Positions 1 to 7,002 of a DNA stretch of 49,897 nucleotides are shown in pieces (position 1 is the stretch's first letter; each line of letters starts with the position of its first letter). This stretch comes from Alphaproteobacteria bacterium (GTDB taxonomy: Bacteria > Pseudomonadota > Alphaproteobacteria > UBA8366), in assembly GCA_029861675.1 (NCBI GenBank), contig JAOTYV010000002.1, forward strand, positions 1-49,897, in the 5' to 3' direction. The notes under the pieces are model-generated. The model had not been told where the DNA came from. It saw nothing but the letters and a program-made list of their open reading frames with translations, and did no database searches. Both the position numbers and the translations under genes were made by a program.

Positions 1-95
1 ACAGCGGCGCGGTGCGACTCGAATATCGCGACGTGACCATGCAGACGCTGACCAACGACGTCCAGTCCTTCCCGCCGAAGGCGCGCGTTTACTAG
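1..95 (+). CDS. sdhA: Succinate dehydrogenase flavoprotein subunit, C-terminal end only
   Basis: Only the last 30 codons are present; the gene begins outside the window. The reading frame from base 3 ends in PPKARVY followed by TAG at 93-95, preceded by an [19 protein letters not shown] stretch. This is the usual C-terminus of SdhA, the FAD subunit that oxidises succinate to fumarate in complex II. sdhB follows 23 bases later in the same direction, which is the normal sdhCDAB order and supports the call. Confidence 0.85.
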   Translation, partial: SGAVRLEYRDVTMQTLTNDVQSFPPKARVY

Positions 96-118
96 GACCG
101 AAGAGAAAGATCGAACAG

Positions 119-895
119 ATGGTTGAGTTTTCGCTTCCGGCGAACTCCAAAGTCACGAAGGGCAAGACCTGGCCGGCCCCGGACGGTGCGTCCAACACCA
201 AGACGTTCAAGGTGTATCGTTGGAACGCCGAGGATGAAAAGAACCCGCAGCTCGATACCTACACGATCAATATGGATACCTGCGGTCCGATGGTTCTGGA
301 CGCGCTGATCAAGATCAAGAACGAAATCGACCCGACGCTGACCTTTCGGCGGTCTTGCCGCGAAGGGGTCTGCGGTTCCTGCGCCATGAACATCGACGGC
401 ACCAACACGCTGGCCTGCACCAAATACATCAGCGAGATCGGCGGCGCCGCCGCGATCTACCCGCTGCCGCATTTGCCGGTGGTCAAGGATCTCGTCCCGG
501 ATTTGACGACGGCCTATGCGCAGCTCGAATCGATCGAGCCCTGGTTGAAGACGACTTCCGCCGCGCCCGACCGAGAGCGTCGCCAGTCGCCCGATGAACG
601 GCGCGCGCTGGACGGGCTCTATGAATGCATCCTGTGTTTCTGCTGCTCGACGAGCTGCCCCAGCTATTGGTGGAATGGCGATCGCTATCTCGGCCCGGCG
701 ATCCTGCTGCAGGCCTATCGCTGGATCGCCGACAGCCGCGACGAGGAGACCGGCGACCGTCTCGACCAGCTCGAGGATCCGTTCCGGCTGTATCGCTGCC
801 ATACGATCATGAATTGTACGAAGACCTGCCCGAAGGGCCTGAACCCGGCCAAGGCAATCGCCGAAATCAAGAAGCTCATGGTGGCGCGCCAATAG
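119..895 (+). CDS. sdhB: Succinate dehydrogenase iron-sulfur subunit
   Basis: A 258-residue protein of normal family length that carries electrons from the SdhA flavin to ubiquinone in complex II at the inner membrane. Ligands for all three clusters are visible: C80, C85, C88 and C100 for the plant-type [2Fe-2S]; C170, C173, C176 and C237 for [4Fe-4S]; C180, C227 and C233 for [3Fe-4S]. The start ATG at 119 follows a purine-rich GAAGAGAAAG. It sits directly behind sdhA and is probably the last gene of the sdhCDAB operon. A weak hairpin follows at 932-946. Confidence 0.97.
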   Translation: MVEFSLPANSKVTKGKTWPAPDGASNTKTFKVYRWNAEDEKNPQLDTYTINMDTCGPMVLDALIKIKNEIDPTLTFRRSCREGVCGSCAMNIDGTNTLACTKYISEIGGAAAIYPLPHLPVVKDLVPDLTTAYAQLESIEPWLKTTSAAPDRERRQSPDERRALDGLYECILCFCCSTSCPSYWWNGDRYLGPAILLQAYRWIADSRDEETGDRLDQLEDPFRLYRCHTIMNCTKTCPKGLNPAKAIAEIKKLMVARQ

Positions 896-931
896 GACTA
901 CAAATTGGTCCGCTTATATTGCTGATTAATA

Positions 932-950
932 GCCCTTCATAAGGGCCATT
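932..950 (+). terminator. Weak intrinsic terminator after sdhB
   Basis: GCCCTT at 932-937 pairs with AAGGGC at 941-946 around a 3-base loop, followed by CATTTT. The stem is short and the T tract broken, so it may be only partly efficient. It lies 37 bases behind the sdhB stop, where the operon would be expected to end. Confidence 0.4.
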
Positions 951-1000
951 TTCCTATGTAAACAGCCGCCTCTTGCCACCGAACCCAGGGAGCAGCGGCC

Positions 1001-1624
1001 ATGTATGTGCCGGACCAATTTGCCGAGGACGACCGGGACGCCCAGATGCGCTTCATCCGCGAAACCGGCTGGGGCTATCTGACCGGTGTGGTCGACGGCG
1101 CGCCTTATGTCACCCATCTGCCCTTTTTGCTCGATGGCGAACCGGGCGCGGAATTTCTGGTCGCGCATATGGCGCGCCTCAATCCGCATTGGCAGAGCTT
1201 CGCCGAGGGGCGCGAACAACTGGTCGTTTTCCCGGGCCCGCACTGCTACGTCTCGCCGAGCTGGTACAGCGCCGAGAAAGCCGTGCCCACGTGGAACTAC
1301 GCGGCGGTTCACGCCTATGGGACACCCCGGATTATCGAGGATCCCGACGCCTGCTATGCGGCGCAAAAGAAGCTCGTCGATTTCCACGAAGCCGGTTTCG
1401 AGACGCCGTGGCGCATCGAGGACATGCCCGAGAGCTATATCGGCGGCATGCTGCGCGGCATCGTGAATTTCGAGATCCCGATCGCGCGAATTGAGGCGAA
1501 GTTCAAGCTGAACCAGAACCGGACGCCGCGGGACCGCGCCGGGGTGATTGGAGCGCTCGCCGACAGCCCGCGCGAAAACGACCGCGCCATCGCCGCGCTG
1601 ATGGCGGCGCGGGAGGAAAAATAA
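1001..1624 (+). CDS. PaiB-like FMN-binding split-barrel protein
   Basis: A 207-residue protein matching the PaiB/FMN_bind_2 family in length and pattern: an N-terminal strand region with THLPFLLD, then HMARLNPHW, the FPGPHCYVSPSWY stretch and a C-terminal FKLNQNR segment. PaiB of Bacillus was described as a negative regulator of sporulation and protease genes, but most proteobacterial members are uncharacterised flavin-binding proteins with a split-barrel fold. The start ATG at 1001 follows AGGGAGC at good spacing. It is the first gene after sdhB and opens a block that separates sdhB from zapE. A true regulatory role is not shown by the sequence, because no DNA-binding domain is visible. Confidence 0.85.
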   Translation: MYVPDQFAEDDRDAQMRFIRETGWGYLTGVVDGAPYVTHLPFLLDGEPGAEFLVAHMARLNPHWQSFAEGREQLVVFPGPHCYVSPSWYSAEKAVPTWNYAAVHAYGTPRIIEDPDACYAAQKKLVDFHEAGFETPWRIEDMPESYIGGMLRGIVNFEIPIARIEAKFKLNQNRTPRDRAGVIGALADSPRENDRAIAALMAAREEK

Positions 1625-1680
1625 CCTGTAGACAAATTTCCTGCGGTCCGATCGTTTCTCGATCCGGTGCGTGGCTGGAA

Positions 1681-1708
1681 TTGAAGTTTTGCTGTAACCT
1701 TTCATAGT
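1681..1708 (+). promoter_or_regulatory. Candidate sigma-70-type promoter
   Basis: TTGAAG at 1681-1686 and CATAGT at 1703-1708 are separated by 16 bases, giving four of six matches to each consensus hexamer. It lies about 80 bases upstream of the GTG start at 1791 and could drive the unknown gene there. The assignment rests on pattern only. Confidence 0.35.
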
Positions 1709-1790
1709 TAAACAACCGAAGATTGGACCCGGCGGCGTGCTCGGCTCAGTCGGTGGTTACCGAATGTGCGCCCGAACGGGAGGGAGTGGC

Positions 1791-2348
1791 GTGGGTTTTC
1801 TGTCAAAATTATGGTCCAGATGGTTTCTGCCGCGGAAGAGCGCGAAATTGGCTATTTCGCTGGTGGATTTCGTGCAGGCACTCAAGATGAGAGCGTTTGT
1901 CGAAAAAGGGCTGGGCGACGAAATAATCGAGACATGGAACCAGGATCGCTCGCTCGACAATTTCAATCCGCGGGATCTCGGCTTCGCGCAACACACGATT
2001 TATTATATCTGCAACTTGATATTCGAATCCTGTTTGGCAAACGATGTGAATGATGGAATGGAGGCATTTGATGTCGTCATCCATGTGCTGCGGGACTCCC
2101 TGAATATCGAAGTTGAGGAGGCTGAAGCGGCCGCGCTGATTGGATTGCGATGGCGCTCGGCGATGATGACGGGACAATGGTCGGCGGAAGTTCTCGACTA
2201 TGAGCCGACGGATCATGAGCGCGAAATATTCAAGGCCTCGGGCGAAACCGCGCAACGGATCGCCGGATTGCCGGGAATAGTTAAGCCGACCGATGCGGAG
2301 GGCAAATACTTCGCGTCACTGTGCGCGTCACTGGAACCCGAAAAGTGA
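1791..2348 (+). CDS. Unknown protein, paralogue of the product at 3318-3893
   Basis: A 185-residue protein of unrecognised family. The GTG at 1791 is chosen as start because a strong GGGAGGG lies just upstream; a GTG at 1737 would add 18 residues with no ribosome-binding site. The protein looks helical and soluble, with no signal peptide. It shares clear features with the product at 3318-3893: DFVQAL against DFIQHL, VVIHVLRD against LVVHVLQD, ALIGLRWR against ALIGMQWR, and FKASGETA against FLASGKTA, in the same order and spacing. The two therefore form a diverged duplicate pair, separated only by a PhyH-family dioxygenase. A candidate promoter lies at 1681-1708. No function is assigned. Confidence 0.8.
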   Translation: MGFLSKLWSRWFLPRKSAKLAISLVDFVQALKMRAFVEKGLGDEIIETWNQDRSLDNFNPRDLGFAQHTIYYICNLIFESCLANDVNDGMEAFDVVIHVLRDSLNIEVEEAEAAALIGLRWRSAMMTGQWSAEVLDYEPTDHEREIFKASGETAQRIAGLPGIVKPTDAEGKYFASLCASLEPEK

Positions 2349-2450
2349 CGCTTCGCCGCGCGCCCGGCGCTTGCGCACAAACGGACGGCGCGGGATACTC
2401 GCCGCTGATTACCGTTGGCTCTCGACCGGTATCGTGAAGGGAGACGTGCC

Positions 2451-3260
2451 ATGACGCTCACACTGAGCGATTCTCAACTGCGGCGGTTCGACACTGAAGG
2501 CTGGCTCTTCTTCGAGGATGTATTCAGCGCGGATGAAGCCGCCGTGCTCCGCGCCGCCGCCGATACGGTGTATGCGATGGACCGCAAGGAAGTGGTGCGC
2601 GAGAAGGACGGCAAGACCGCCCGCACCGCGTTCGCCGCGCACACCTTTAACGAGGCGTTCGGGCGGCTCGGCCGGCATCCGCGGCTGATCGAGCCGGTGC
2701 GGCAGATCCTCGGCGGCGATGTCTACATGCATCAGTACAAGGTCAATGCGAAGGCCGCGTTTAATGGGGACGTCTGGCAATGGCATCAGGACTACGGCAC
2801 GTGGTCGCGGGACGATCTGATGCCCGATTCCCGGGCGATGAATATCGCGGTGTTTCTCGACGACGTGACCGAGTTCAACGGCGCGCTGATGTTCATTCCA
2901 CAAAGCCATCGCAAGGGCGTGATCGAGGCCGGCCACGACCTGGAAACCACCAGCTATCCGCTCTGGACCATCGACGAGGAAACCATCAGCCGCCTGGTCG
3001 CCGAGGGCGGCATCGTGTCGCCGAAGGGCAAGGCGGGGTCGGTAATCCTGTTCCATGGCAATCTGGTGCATTGCAGCCCGGCGAACATGTCGCCGTTCGA
3101 CCGCACCATCGTCTATCTCAGCCTGTGCCATGTGGAGAACCATATTCGGCAATTCAAACGGCCCGAATGGATCGCCCATCGCGACTTCACCCCGATCGAC
3201 TGCCTCGCCGACGATTGCTTGGTGGATTTGGCGGACGAAAACGCCGCCGCCGCGGAATAG
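2451..3260 (+). CDS. Phytanoyl-CoA dioxygenase (PhyH) family Fe(II)/2-oxoglutarate oxygenase
   Basis: A 269-residue protein with the non-haem iron facial triad of the PhyH family: H112 and D114 in the WHQD motif and H207 in GNLVHCSP. R218, in FDRTIVY, is the likely 2-oxoglutarate carboxylate ligand. FLDDVTEFNGALMFIPQSH is the family-typical core. These enzymes hydroxylate small molecules or acyl-CoAs using O2 and 2-oxoglutarate. The segment 110-125 resembles the ectoine hydroxylase signature (W-H-x-D-F/Y-x-T-W ... P), but no ectoine genes are nearby, so the substrate is unknown. The ATG at 2451 is preceded by GAAGGGAG; an upstream TTG at 2415 is less likely. Members of an unknown paralogous pair flank it. 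Confidence 0.88.
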   Translation: MTLTLSDSQLRRFDTEGWLFFEDVFSADEAAVLRAAADTVYAMDRKEVVREKDGKTARTAFAAHTFNEAFGRLGRHPRLIEPVRQILGGDVYMHQYKVNAKAAFNGDVWQWHQDYGTWSRDDLMPDSRAMNIAVFLDDVTEFNGALMFIPQSHRKGVIEAGHDLETTSYPLWTIDEETISRLVAEGGIVSPKGKAGSVILFHGNLVHCSPANMSPFDRTIVYLSLCHVENHIRQFKRPEWIAHRDFTPIDCLADDCLVDLADENAAAAE

Positions 3261-3317
3261 CCCCGGTTTTGTCATAGGCGCCGCCGCGCGGTATACCGGC
3301 TGCAAAAGGAGAGCGAT

Positions 3318-3893
3318 ATGGCGCAGGAGACAGGATCAACCGAGGGCATCGCGGCGAGCGTCCTGGCCGCGCGCATGGGCGATTTCATTCAGCATCTCAA
3401 CGCCGCCGCGTTCTTTCCGCCCGATCTGCAGGAAGCGCTCGTCGCCAAATCCGAAGCCGGCGAAAACATTGCCGATTTCGGTGACGCCATGGACGATGAA
3501 ATCGGCCTGAGCCCGCTGGCGCAGATGTTCGTCATCAACTTCATTCTGCAGACCTGTCTGGAAATGGGTTTCGATGACGAAAAATCGATCATCGGATTGG
3601 TCGTTCATGTGCTGCAGGACGTCTATGCGCTCGAGCGGGATGAGGCGGTCGAACTGGCATTGATCGGCATGCAATGGCGGAACGCCGCGATGCAGGATCT
3701 GTCGCCGGAGGACCCGGACGCCGATGCGGAGCAATTGCTCGATGAGGATCAGCACGATGTGTTCCTCGCGTCCGGCAAGACCGCGCTTCGTTTTTCCGAG
3801 CATGTCGGCGACGGCGGGGTCGAGGCCAATCGCGACGAAATGGCGTTCTTCGCCGCCTATTGCACGATCGCCGGGGACGGCAGTGAAAGTTGA
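3318..3893 (+). CDS. Unknown acidic protein, paralogue of the product at 1791-2348
   Basis: A 191-residue, strongly acidic, apparently soluble protein with no recognised domain. Its middle (IIGLVVHVLQD ... ALIGMQWRNAAM) and C-terminal part (HDVFLASGKTALRF ... FFAAYC) match the product at 1791-2348 in order and spacing, so the two are related. This copy has an Asp/Glu-rich insert (PEDPDADAEQLLDEDQ) before the C-terminal motif. The start ATG follows AAAAGGAGAG at good spacing. It lies 57 bases after the PhyH gene and 18 bases before the SAF-domain dehydrogenase, so cotranscription is likely. No function is assigned. Confidence 0.8.
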   Translation: MAQETGSTEGIAASVLAARMGDFIQHLNAAAFFPPDLQEALVAKSEAGENIADFGDAMDDEIGLSPLAQMFVINFILQTCLEMGFDDEKSIIGLVVHVLQDVYALERDEAVELALIGMQWRNAAMQDLSPEDPDADAEQLLDEDQHDVFLASGKTALRFSEHVGDGGVEANRDEMAFFAAYCTIAGDGSES

Positions 3894-3911
3894 TCTGAAC
3901 GGGATGAGCCG

Positions 3912-5276
3912 ATGAACCTGCATTCCCTTCTGCAGCAGCGTGCCGAACAGGACCGGCCCATTCGGGTTGGGTTGATCGGTGCGGGAAAGTTCGGCGCCAT
4001 GTTCCTGGCGCAGGCGCGGCGTACGCCGGGTCTCCATGTTTTGGGGATCGCCGACCTGGCGCCGGACCGTGCGCGCGATACTTTGCAACGGGTCGGCTGG
4101 CCGGCGGAACAATACAGCGCGACCGGCTTCGAGGCCGCGCTGCGATCCGGCGCCACCACGATCGTCGAGAATGGCGAAGCGCTGATCGCCGAAACGGCGC
4201 TCGACGTGGTGATCGATGCGACGGGCAGCCCCGCCGCCGGCATTCGGCATGCGCTGTCGGCCGTGGCCAACGGCAAACACATGGTCATGGTCAATGTCGA
4301 AGCGGACGCGCTGGCCGGGCCGCTGCTCGCCGAGCGCGCGCGCGCCGCCGGGTTGGTGTACTCGCTGGCTTATGGCGACCAGCCGGCGCTGATTTGCGAA
4401 ATGGTCGATTGGGCGCGCGCCAGCGGCTTCGGCGTGGTCTGCGCCGGCAAGGGCACAAAGCACCAGCCGGAATTCCATGCATCGACGCCCGAGACGGTCT
4501 GGGGCCACTATGGCCTGTCGCCGGAAGCGGCGGCGGCCGGCGGCATGAACCCGAAAATGTTCAATTCCTTTCTCGACGGAACCAAATCGGGAATCGAGAT
4601 GGCCGCTGTGTCGAACGCGACCGGGTTGACGCCGCCGGTGAATGGCTTGGCTTTCCCGCCTTGCGGAGTGGATGCGCTGCCCGGCGTTTTGCGGCCGTCG
4701 GCGGCGGGCGGCATTCTTTCCGGCGCTGGCATGGTCGAGGTGGTGTCCTGCGTCGAGCCGTCGGGCGGGCCGGTTGAACGCGATTTGCGCTGGGGCGTAT
4801 ACGCCGTGTTCGAGGCGCCGGATGACTACGTGGCGCGCTGTTTCGCCGAATATGGACTGAAGACCGATACTTCCGGCCGATATGCCGCGATGTACAAACC
4901 CTTTCATCTGATCGGGCTGGAGCTCGGTATATCGGTGGCCAGCGCGGGCTTGCGCGGTGAGCCGACGGGCGCGCCGACGGGCTGGCGCGGCGACGTCCTG
5001 GCGACGGCGAAGCGGGATTTGAACGCCGGCGAAATTCTCGACGGCGAAGGGGGCTACACGGTTTGGGGGACGTTGACCACGGCATCCCAATCCTTGGCGC
5101 TGGGCGGTCTGCCGATCGGGCTGGCCGATGGATGCCGGTTGAAAAACCCGGTGCCGGCCGGCGAGATGGTCCGCCGGACCGATGTCGATCTGGACGACAA
5201 CGCGGAGCTGGTGCGCGTGCGGCGTGAAATGGAACAGGCGTTCGGCGAGGCGCCGCGGGCCGCGGTGGCGGAATAG
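3912..5276 (+). CDS. NAD(P)-dependent homoserine-dehydrogenase-like oxidoreductase with C-terminal SAF domain
   Basis: A 454-residue protein built like the COG4091 predicted homoserine dehydrogenases. It has an N-terminal Rossmann domain with GAGKFG at residues 23-28 and a DVVIDATGSP motif, a middle catalytic-type region, and a C-terminal SAF-like part (about 360-440) with LNAGEILDGEGGYTVWG. Members occur in sugar-acid and polyol catabolic gene sets; true homoserine dehydrogenase activity is not established for them. It is followed after 55 bases by an SDR enzyme on the same strand, suggesting a small dehydrogenase pathway. Substrate unknown. Confidence 0.82.
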   Translation: MNLHSLLQQRAEQDRPIRVGLIGAGKFGAMFLAQARRTPGLHVLGIADLAPDRARDTLQRVGWPAEQYSATGFEAALRSGATTIVENGEALIAETALDVVIDATGSPAAGIRHALSAVANGKHMVMVNVEADALAGPLLAERARAAGLVYSLAYGDQPALICEMVDWARASGFGVVCAGKGTKHQPEFHASTPETVWGHYGLSPEAAAAGGMNPKMFNSFLDGTKSGIEMAAVSNATGLTPPVNGLAFPPCGVDALPGVLRPSAAGGILSGAGMVEVVSCVEPSGGPVERDLRWGVYAVFEAPDDYVARCFAEYGLKTDTSGRYAAMYKPFHLIGLELGISVASAGLRGEPTGAPTGWRGDVLATAKRDLNAGEILDGEGGYTVWGTLTTASQSLALGGLPIGLADGCRLKNPVPAGEMVRRTDVDLDDNAELVRVRREMEQAFGEAPRAAVAE

Positions 5277-5331
5277 ATCCGCCCGGAACACGCTGCGCAA
5301 AGACGAAAAAGATCCAAAGGGGAAGGGCGGC

Positions 5332-6075
5332 ATGGCGAAGATAGCGTTGGTGACCGGCGGGAGCCGGGGTATCGGCGCGGCCTGCGCGGTGCTGCTGGCG
5401 CAGCGCGGTTACGACGTGGCGTTCAGTTATCTCCGCCGCGCCGACAAGGCCGAAGACGTCGCCGGAAAAATCGGCGCCCTCGGACGGAAAGCCCTGGCGG
5501 TGCAAGCCGACATCGCGGACGAGGCGGATATCCTCCGGCTGTTCGCGACCGTGGACGATCGGTGGGGTCCGCTCGAACTGCTGGTCAACAATGTCGGCGT
5601 CACCGGTGGGTTTTCGCGGCTCGCCGACGTTACCAGCGAAACGGTGCGCCGGGTGGTCGATACGAATCTGACCGGCACCATCCTGTGCTGCCGCGAATCG
5701 GTTCGGCGGATGTCGACCAAGCATGGCGGCGCCGGCGGCGTCATCATCAATGTTTCGTCGGGCACCGCGTATACGGGCAGCCCCAATGAATACATTTCCT
5801 ATGCGGCGACCAATGGCGGCATCAACACGTTGACGGTCGGGCTCGGCCGGGAGGTGATCGGCGAGGGCGTGCGTGTCGCCGCGGTGGCACCGGGAACCAC
5901 GGATACGGACATTCACGCCGATGGCGGACAACCGGACCGGCCGGCGATCAAGGCGGCAATGCACCCCATGGGCCGCATCGCGACCGCCGAGGAAGTGGCC
6001 GAAGCGGTGGTATGGCTGGCGTCCGATGCCGCCTCCTACGTCAATGCAACGATCTTGCCCGTGACCGGCGCCTGA
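5332..6075 (+). CDS. SDR-family oxidoreductase with catalytic Lys replaced by Asn
   Basis: A 247-residue classical short-chain dehydrogenase/reductase. The cofactor motif TGGSRGIG spans residues 8-15, NNVG replaces the usual NNAG at 86-89, N112 is present, and the catalytic Ser lies in INVSSG (about 142-143). The catalytic Tyr is Y157, but the Lys of the YxxxK motif is Asn at 161 (YAATN, codon AAT), and this Lys is nearly invariant in active classical SDRs. The closest pattern is FabG/glucose-dehydrogenase-like. The ATG at 5332 follows GGGGAAGGG and gives the standard N-terminus; an upstream extension overlapping the previous gene is unlikely. Likely cotranscribed with the SAF-domain dehydrogenase. 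Confidence 0.88.
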   Translation: MAKIALVTGGSRGIGAACAVLLAQRGYDVAFSYLRRADKAEDVAGKIGALGRKALAVQADIADEADILRLFATVDDRWGPLELLVNNVGVTGGFSRLADVTSETVRRVVDTNLTGTILCCRESVRRMSTKHGGAGGVIINVSSGTAYTGSPNEYISYAATNGGINTLTVGLGREVIGEGVRVAAVAPGTTDTDIHADGGQPDRPAIKAAMHPMGRIATAEEVAEAVVWLASDAASYVNATILPVTGA

Positions 6076-6185
6076 CACCTGCGCATGGTTGGTCGATATG
6101 GCCATTGCTTGCAAAGTCGCTTGCGATGGGCAGAATGCCACTGCACACAATAAGAATGATCACTGTGCAGGTGGGGGAGCGATTG

Positions 6186-6857
6186 ATGACAGCGTTGATG
6201 CGCTTGGCCGTTTTCGGCATGGCTGTGTTGTTCGCCTCGACCGCGCAATCGGCCGATCGCACCGGACCGTATCTCGGACTTCGCCTGGTCGGCTCGGTCG
6301 CCAAGGTGATCGATGAGAGCGCCACCGGCTTCAACGGCACTTTCATCACCAATACGGATAGCGACCTTGTCGGCGGCGGCGGCGGCGTGTTCGGCTACCG
6401 CTGGGCCGGATTACCCATTCGCACGGAAGTCGAGATCGCGCACCGCGTGCGATTCGATTGGGGTGTGCGCGATGGCGGCCCGCCGGTCCTCGGCTATGAG
6501 AATAATCTCGAAAGCACCAATGTGCTTTTCAACGTCCTGTACGAGCACCGCAATCCGAGCAGCTTTACGCCCTTCATCGGCGGCACGGTCGGCTGGGCGC
6601 GCAATCGCTCCCAAGTGGATCGAACTGTCATCGGCTCGGGTACCGTTCAATCCAAGTCGAACACCGTGAACAACGTCGCCTGGGGCGTCATGCTCGGCGT
6701 TGATTGGGCGTTTACGTCAAACTGGTCGGCCGAATTCGCATACCGCTATATCGATTTGGGCGAAGCCAGTTCTGGCCTGTTCGCCGGCGGCGATGGGTTT
6801 GACGCCAACCAGTATTCCTCGCACGACATCCTTATCTCGATCCTGTACGCGTGGTAA
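6186..6857 (+). CDS. Outer-membrane beta-barrel protein, OmpW/OprF-like porin-family fold
   Basis: A 223-residue protein with an N-terminal signal peptide ending in a likely AQSA cleavage site (about residue 22), then alternating polar/hydrophobic strands rich in Gly, Tyr, Trp and Asn. It ends in a C-terminal aromatic residue (LYAW), the usual signal for BAM-mediated insertion. GVFGYRW, PFIGGTVGWARN and FAYRYIDLGE are typical of the small eight-stranded OMP beta-barrel superfamily. The ATG at 6186 follows GTGGGGGAG. Its function cannot be narrowed further. It closes the accessory block between sdhB and zapE, and a long hairpin lies 47 bases after its stop. Confidence 0.78.
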   Translation: MTALMRLAVFGMAVLFASTAQSADRTGPYLGLRLVGSVAKVIDESATGFNGTFITNTDSDLVGGGGGVFGYRWAGLPIRTEVEIAHRVRFDWGVRDGGPPVLGYENNLESTNVLFNVLYEHRNPSSFTPFIGGTVGWARNRSQVDRTVIGSGTVQSKSNTVNNVAWGVMLGVDWAFTSNWSAEFAYRYIDLGEASSGLFAGGDGFDANQYSSHDILISILYAW

Positions 6858-6903
6858 AATTTGGTTGCGGCGCGCTAATTAATTTCTTAACGACTTCCCG
6901 CTT

Positions 6904-6961
6904 AGTGTCGTAAATCAGAAGGATGATGCCCATGGGTGTCATCTTTCTGATTTACAACACT
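6904..6961. repeat. 58-bp near-perfect palindrome between the OMP gene and zapE
   Basis: Arms of 29 bases meet with almost no loop at 6932/6933. As + strand RNA the stem pairs throughout except C6909-A6956; the other three deviations are G-U wobbles at G6921, T6927 and G6928. No T tract follows on either strand, so it does not look like a standard intrinsic terminator. It could be a dispersed palindromic element, an mRNA-stabilising or processing hairpin, or a protein-binding site. It ends 41 bases before the zapE start. Confidence 0.75.
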
Positions 6962-7002
6962 GATTTAAGATCACCGTAATCGCGACCGGTATCGACTGAG
7001 AG

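Noticed and set aside
2451..3260. Naming the PhyH gene ectD
   Set aside because: The signature match is partial, the protein is shorter than usual EctD and no ectoine biosynthesis genes are visible, so only the superfamily is claimed.
3336..5333. 665-codon open frame on the minus strand
   Set aside because: It lies antisense to the unknown paralogue and the SAF-domain dehydrogenase, whose protein motifs are clear. The translation is Arg/His-rich without domains, the usual mirror of GC-rich genes.
4561..6150. 529-codon minus-strand frame
   Set aside because: Antisense to the SDR gene, which has clear Rossmann motifs; the product is Arg/Pro-rich with no domain.
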